Shown here piece by piece: positions 6,367 through 9,233 of a DNA stretch of 9,233 bases. Numbering within the stretch: the first letter of the stretch is position 1; every line of letters begins with the position of its first letter. The position numbers and the translations under genes are program-made. The notes beneath the pieces were generated by a model. It was not told the DNA's origin and did not search any database. It saw only the letters and a list, made by a program, of their open reading frames with translations. Source of the DNA: Aquirhabdus sp. (GTDB taxonomy: Bacteria; Pseudomonadota; Gammaproteobacteria; Pseudomonadales; Moraxellaceae). The stretch spans positions 1-9,233 of the forward strand of contig JASLFQ010000216.1 in the NCBI GenBank assembly GCA_030150595.1. Reading direction: 5' to 3'.

Positions 6367-6405
6367 TTAATAAAATGAGCTCTAATAAGTCAATTTGCAC
6401 AAATT
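6367..6405 (-). promoter_or_regulatory. Palindrome overlapping a weak promoter candidate upstream of the membrane-protein gene
   Basis: The 173-base gap 6275-6447 is AT-rich and holds no gene. It contains a 14-base palindrome, AATTTG-CA-CAAATT, at 6392-6405. On the minus strand this overlaps TTGACT (6388-6393), a possible -35 box, with TATTAA (6367-6372) as a poor -10 at only 15 bases spacing. A second dyad, AGTGCC 6301-6306 with GGCACT 6341-6346, lies nearer the gene. The palindrome has operator-like shape, but both the promoter and its use are uncertain. Confidence 0.3.
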
Positions 6406-6447
6406 CAATTTATCCATTTTGAAGCCTAACGTTTTAGCGCCCAAGTT

Positions 6448-6732
6448 CTAATCCCTTTTCAAATCCCGATAAAAATTTTCATGACTGCCAATTTTCAATA
6501 AATACAGCGTTACAATTTCAGCTTCAAAACGGTAGGCGAGTAGTGCCAACTGATTATTCATTCTAAATTTATAGACTTGTACACCAGCTAAATCGCCTTG
6601 TTTCATTTCACCAATTTCAGGTTTGGCAACGACGACTTTAACTGCTTCATCGAGCTCTAGTTTTTGTTGTTTAGACAGTTTTTTTGCAATGCGCGCGAAA
6701 TCATGAGTTTGTTGAATGTTCATTTGAATCAT
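6448..6732 (-). CDS. RelE/ParE-family toxin of a type II toxin-antitoxin pair
   Basis: The product has 94 residues, the usual size of this toxin superfamily. The order of elements fits the fold: an N-terminal strand followed by a helical pair rich in Lys (A-K-K-L-S-K-Q-Q-K, about 17-25), then strands with G-D-L-A-G-V-Q-V-Y-K-F-R and L-A-L-L-A-Y-R-F, and a last strand L-Y-L-L-K-I-G-S-H-E-N-F-Y-R-D. The G-S-H-E-N-F-Y end is characteristic of RelE-like toxins. It could act as a ribosome-dependent mRNA endonuclease or a gyrase poison; the motifs here do not decide. The ATG overlaps the antitoxin stop by four bases (ATGA). A second in-frame ATG three codons later (6723) could be the true start. 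It is the downstream partner of the ParD-like gene. Confidence 0.9.
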   Translation of the reverse strand: MIQMNIQQTHDFARIAKKLSKQQKLELDEAVKVVVAKPEIGEMKQGDLAGVQVYKFRMNNQLALLAYRFEAEIVTLYLLKIGSHENFYRDLKRD

Positions 6733-6950
6733 CCAAACTGGTATTCAGTAACCATGCCTGCTTTGACCTGCTCTAAACCAATCAGTAAATCTTTAATATC
6801 ATTAAAATTAAGATCAGGATTTTCTTCGGCAATTTTGCCGATGCGTGCCCAGAACTCAACTTGTTTGGTCGCGCTACGATTCAACGCAGCACCATGCACT
6901 CGCGCAGCAGAAACCATTTGCTGGTCAATCTTGATTGCAGTTGCAGACAT
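6729..6950 (-). CDS. ParD-like antitoxin
   Basis: The product has 73 residues, matching the ParD-like antitoxin family. The N-terminal part (residues 1-35) looks like a ribbon-helix-helix DNA-binding unit: a short strand T-A-I-K-I-D, helix Q-M-V-S-A-A-R-V-H-G, then R-S-A-T-K-Q-V-E-F-W-A-R-I-G-K, the family's hallmark. The acidic segment A-E-E-N-P-D-L-N-F-N-D-I and C-terminal tail probably wrap the toxin. Such antitoxins bind and neutralise the toxin and repress their own promoter, alone and in complex. AGGA lies 7 bases before the ATG. The order antitoxin then toxin with an ATGA overlap is standard. The pair lies beside valS, a common kind of site for gain or loss of small accessory modules. 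Confidence 0.9.
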   Translation of the reverse strand: MSATAIKIDQQMVSAARVHGAALNRSATKQVEFWARIGKIAEENPDLNFNDIKDLLIGLEQVKAGMVTEYQFG

Positions 6951-6983
6951 GATCCTTTCCTCAATTGTTCCAGATAGGTTTCA

Positions 6984-7011
6984 ATGATAAACCTTTTGCA
7001 ACGTATTGCAA
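6984..7011 (-). promoter_or_regulatory. Toxin-antitoxin promoter with paired TTGCAA operator candidate
   Basis: Two copies of the palindromic hexamer TTGCAA (6996-7001 and 7006-7011) are spaced 10 bases start to start, about one helical turn, as expected of ribbon-helix-helix operators. On the minus strand the outer copy can serve as -35 (4 of 6 to TTGACA), with TATCAT at 6984-6989 as -10 and a 16-base spacer. Antitoxin bound here would occlude the polymerase, giving autorepression. Confidence 0.55.
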
Positions 7012-7039
7012 CCTTGTGATGAACTCAAATGTATGCTAT

Positions 7040-7077
7040 AAAAAAAGCGCGATACCTTGTTCCCAAAGTATCGCGCT
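7040..7077 (-). terminator. Intrinsic terminator of valS
   Basis: On the minus strand, 21 bases after the valS stop, a perfect 10-bp GC-containing stem (AGCGCGATAC at 7046-7055, GTATCGCGCT at 7068-7077) with a 12-base loop is followed directly by a run of U (7046 down to 7040). This is a classic Rho-independent terminator and isolates valS from the toxin-antitoxin promoter just downstream. Confidence 0.93.
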
Positions 7078-7098
7078 ATTTGCCATCAAACCTAAACC

Positions 7099-9233
7099 TT
7101 ACAACGCCGCCAACTGCCCCATCTGCACCTGCAAACGTCCCAACTGCTCACGTTGCTCCGCCAGCTTCGCCCGCTCAACTTCCACAACCGCTGGCGGTGC
7201 TTTCGCGACAAAGCCCTCATTGGACAGTTTATTCGCCAGCATCTCCACGGCTTTTTCCAGTTTATCCATCTCTTTCTGCAAACGTGCTTGTTCCGCCTTC
7301 GGATCAATCAAACCCTTCATCGGCACAAACAAACTGACCTGACCAATCATCGAACTCGATGACAACGGTGGCTCATCACCAACTGCCAAAATGTCCAAAG
7401 ATTCAACTTTCGCCAAGGCCTTAAACAGCGGTGCAATACGCGCAAGTTGCTCTTGTTCAGTCGCCGATACATTTTGCAGCAGCACAGGCAACAGACGCGC
7501 ATTACCCAGATTCATCTCACCGCGAATGTTACGCACCGCAGTAATCAAATCTTGCAGCCATTGCATGTCTGATTCGGCTTGAACACTGATTTTGCTGTGA
7601 TCAGGTTGCGGATAAGCAGCAAGCATGATCGAATCGGTGTTCTTGCGACCAATCATCGGCGCAAGCGTTTGCCAAATTTCTTCGGTCAGGAACGGCATCA
7701 ACGGATGCAGTAAACGCAAACATGTTTCCAGTGTCGCCAACAATACGCGGCGCACTTCAGCTTTGCGTTCTGGCGAAGTATCGCCATTCAGCACAGGCTT
7801 AGTCAGCTCAACATACCAGTCGCAATATTCCGTCCACACAAAGTCATAAATCGTTTGCGCGACCTGATCTAAACGATAGTCAGCAAAGGCTTTATGCACA
7901 TTTTCTTCACAGCGTTGCAAGCGGCTGACGATCCATTGTTCAGGCAATTCCCAGAGTTCAGGACGTGCGACTTGGGCGATTTCGTGCCCTTCGCAATTCA
8001 TCATCACGAAGCGAGTCGCGTTCCAAATTTTGTTGCAGAAGTTGCGATAGCCTTCGACGCGTTTCAAGTCAAACTTGATGTCACGACCTGTATTTGCCAG
8101 CGCGCAGAACGTGAAGCGTAGCGCATCTGTACCGTAAGGTTGTAAACCTTCAGCAAATTCTTTACGCGTTGATTTTTCGATCTTGGCGGCATCTTTAGGA
8201 TTCATTAAACCCGTGGTGCGCTTTGCCACCAGACTTTCTAAATCAATACCGTCAATCAAATCAATCGGGTCGAGGACGTTGCCTTTGGATTTGGACATTT
8301 TCTGTCCTTCGCCATCGCGCACCAAACCATGAACATACACAGTTTTAAACGGTACTTGTGGCGTGCCGTCTTCGTTCTTGACGAAGTGCAGCGTCATCAT
8401 AATCATCCGCGCAACCCAGAAGAAAATGATGTCAAAACCCGTGACCAACACATCCGTCGAATGGAAGGTTTTGAGGAATTCGTTGTGTGCATCTTTGGCG
8501 GCATCGCCTGTCCAGTCGAGCGTTGAGAACGTCCACAGGGCAGAGGAGAACCATGTGTCGAGTACGTCTTCGTCTTGGCGCAGCGACAGATCATTTGGCA
8601 AACCGTGTTTAGCGCGAACTTCGGCTTCATCACGACCGACATAGATATTGCCTGTTGCGTCGTACCATGCAGGGATGCGATGACCCCACCACAATTGACG
8701 TGAAATACACCAATCTTGCAGGTTGTTCATCCACGCCATGTACATGTTGCTGTACTGTTCTGGCACAAATTTGATTGAACCGTTTTGTACCGCATCAATC
8801 GCTGGCTTGGCGAGTTCGGACATAGCCACATACCATTGATCCGTCAATAATGGTTCTACGATCACACCTGAACGGTCGCCTTTGGGCGCTTTCAATGTGT
8901 ATGGTTCGATTTTGTCGAGCCAGCCGTTTTCAGTCGCTTCCGCAACCAATTTTTTACGTGCAGCAAAACGCTCCAAACCGACATATTCGGCAGGGGCTGG
9001 AATCGTTGCAGAAATTGGTGCGCCCGCTTTTTCAAAGAAATCAAAGTCGGATAATACTTCGGCATTGAGATTGAAAATATTGATCATTGGCAAGTGATGA
9101 CGTTTGCCCATTTCAAAGTCATTGAAGTCATGTGCTGGGGTGATTTTCACACAGCCAGTACCGAATTCTTTTTCCACATAATCATCAGAAATGATCGGAA
9201 TCAAACGACCAGATAATGGCAAGCGAACTTGTT
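7099..9233 (-). CDS. valS: Valyl-tRNA synthetase, C-terminal part (5' end beyond window)
   Basis: About 711 C-terminal residues are visible. The frame stays open to the window edge (…Q-V-R-L-P-L-S-G-R-L-I-P), so the TTG at 9222 is an internal leucine, not a start. From the N-terminal side one sees the end of the CP1 editing domain (G-T-G-C-V-K-I-T-P-A-H-D-F-N-D), the catalytic-core W-C-I-S-R-Q-L-W-W-G-H-R-I-P, and the K-M-S-K-S ATP loop at 8287-8301. The anticodon-binding helical domain follows (including R-F-V-M-M-N and T-E-Y-C-D-W-Y-V-E), then the C-terminal coiled-coil arm typical of ValRS (about the last 65 residues, rich in Lys, Glu, Ala and Leu heptads). The HIGH motif lies outside the window. 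The enzyme charges tRNA-Val and clears mischarged threonine. It is an essential housekeeping gene that anchors the window; it ends in a strong terminator. Confidence 0.98.
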   Translation of the reverse strand, partial: QVRLPLSGRLIPIISDDYVEKEFGTGCVKITPAHDFNDFEMGKRHHLPMINIFNLNAEVLSDFDFFEKAGAPISATIPAPAEYVGLERFAARKKLVAEATENGWLDKIEPYTLKAPKGDRSGVIVEPLLTDQWYVAMSELAKPAIDAVQNGSIKFVPEQYSNMYMAWMNNLQDWCISRQLWWGHRIPAWYDATGNIYVGRDEAEVRAKHGLPNDLSLRQDEDVLDTWFSSALWTFSTLDWTGDAAKDAHNEFLKTFHSTDVLVTGFDIIFFWVARMIMMTLHFVKNEDGTPQVPFKTVYVHGLVRDGEGQKMSKSKGNVLDPIDLIDGIDLESLVAKRTTGLMNPKDAAKIEKSTRKEFAEGLQPYGTDALRFTFCALANTGRDIKFDLKRVEGYRNFCNKIWNATRFVMMNCEGHEIAQVARPELWELPEQWIVSRLQRCEENVHKAFADYRLDQVAQTIYDFVWTEYCDWYVELTKPVLNGDTSPERKAEVRRVLLATLETCLRLLHPLMPFLTEEIWQTLAPMIGRKNTDSIMLAAYPQPDHSKISVQAESDMQWLQDLITAVRNIRGEMNLGNARLLPVLLQNVSATEQEQLARIAPLFKALAKVESLDILAVGDEPPLSSSSMIGQVSLFVPMKGLIDPKAEQARLQKEMDKLEKAVEMLANKLSNEGFVAKAPPAVVEVERAKLAEQREQLGRLQVQMGQLAAL

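Noticed and set aside
6423..6440. GCCTAAC/GTTAGGC near the toxin gene end, resembling an integron attC core site
   Set aside because: No matching partner core or L boxes are found at the 55-140 base spacing on either side, the gap to the toxin stop is only about 20 bases, and no integron integrase is present.
7092..7307. Arg/Trp-rich open frame on the minus strand inside the end of valS
   Set aside because: It is an out-of-frame shadow of the valS coiled-coil coding sequence, and its composition is implausible for a protein.
9220..9222. TTG as a start codon for valS
   Set aside because: The same frame is open upstream to the window edge with valS-like residues; the HIGH-containing half of the protein must lie outside.

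Overview
The window looks like chromosome of a gammaproteobacterium of the Moraxellaceae (Acinetobacter or a close relative). This is an inference from the valyl-tRNA synthetase, the AceI-type PACE efflux gene and the moderate, slightly AT-leaning base composition; no marker here fixes the species. Both window edges cut through genes. Gene density is high, and no gene-free stretch exceeds about 175 bases.

Left part (1-1809, + strand): the 3' end of a TonB-dependent outer-membrane receptor is followed, after a 99-base gap with a strong hairpin, by a secreted protein of 334 residues. That protein carries a Cys-x-x-Cys-x-Cys cluster right at its predicted signal cleavage site and has a beta-barrel-like body. 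Converging on it (1829-2793, - strand) is a translationally coupled pair with its own sigma70-like promoter: an unrecognised 142-residue protein and a TlpA/ResA-type periplasmic thioredoxin. Receptor, cysteine-cluster protein and thiol oxidoreductase may form one envelope module, perhaps for uptake or handling of a metal or metal chelate (inference).

Middle part (2886-4544, - strand): an HI0933/YhiN-family flavoprotein (the E. coli member, RdsA, makes dihydrouridine 2449 in 23S rRNA) sits 24 bases upstream of a PACE drug/polyamine efflux gene, with a perfect TATAAT box upstream of the flavoprotein. Between this pair and the next gene lies an 80-base REP-like inverted-repeat element.

Right-middle part (4698-6950, - strand): this stretch looks accessory. 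It holds a PLP-dependent ACC deaminase/D-cysteine desulfhydrase-family enzyme with a TTG start overlapping an orphan, AT-rich membrane-protein gene, and a ParD-like/RelE-ParE type II toxin-antitoxin pair with a two-site operator candidate over its promoter.

Right edge (7099-9233, - strand): the C-terminal part of valS, ending in a clear intrinsic terminator. No RNA genes, CRISPR arrays or insertion sequences were seen. I see no clearly new multi-gene system; the best leads are the receptor/CxxCxC/TlpA module and the orphan membrane protein joined to the PLP enzyme.
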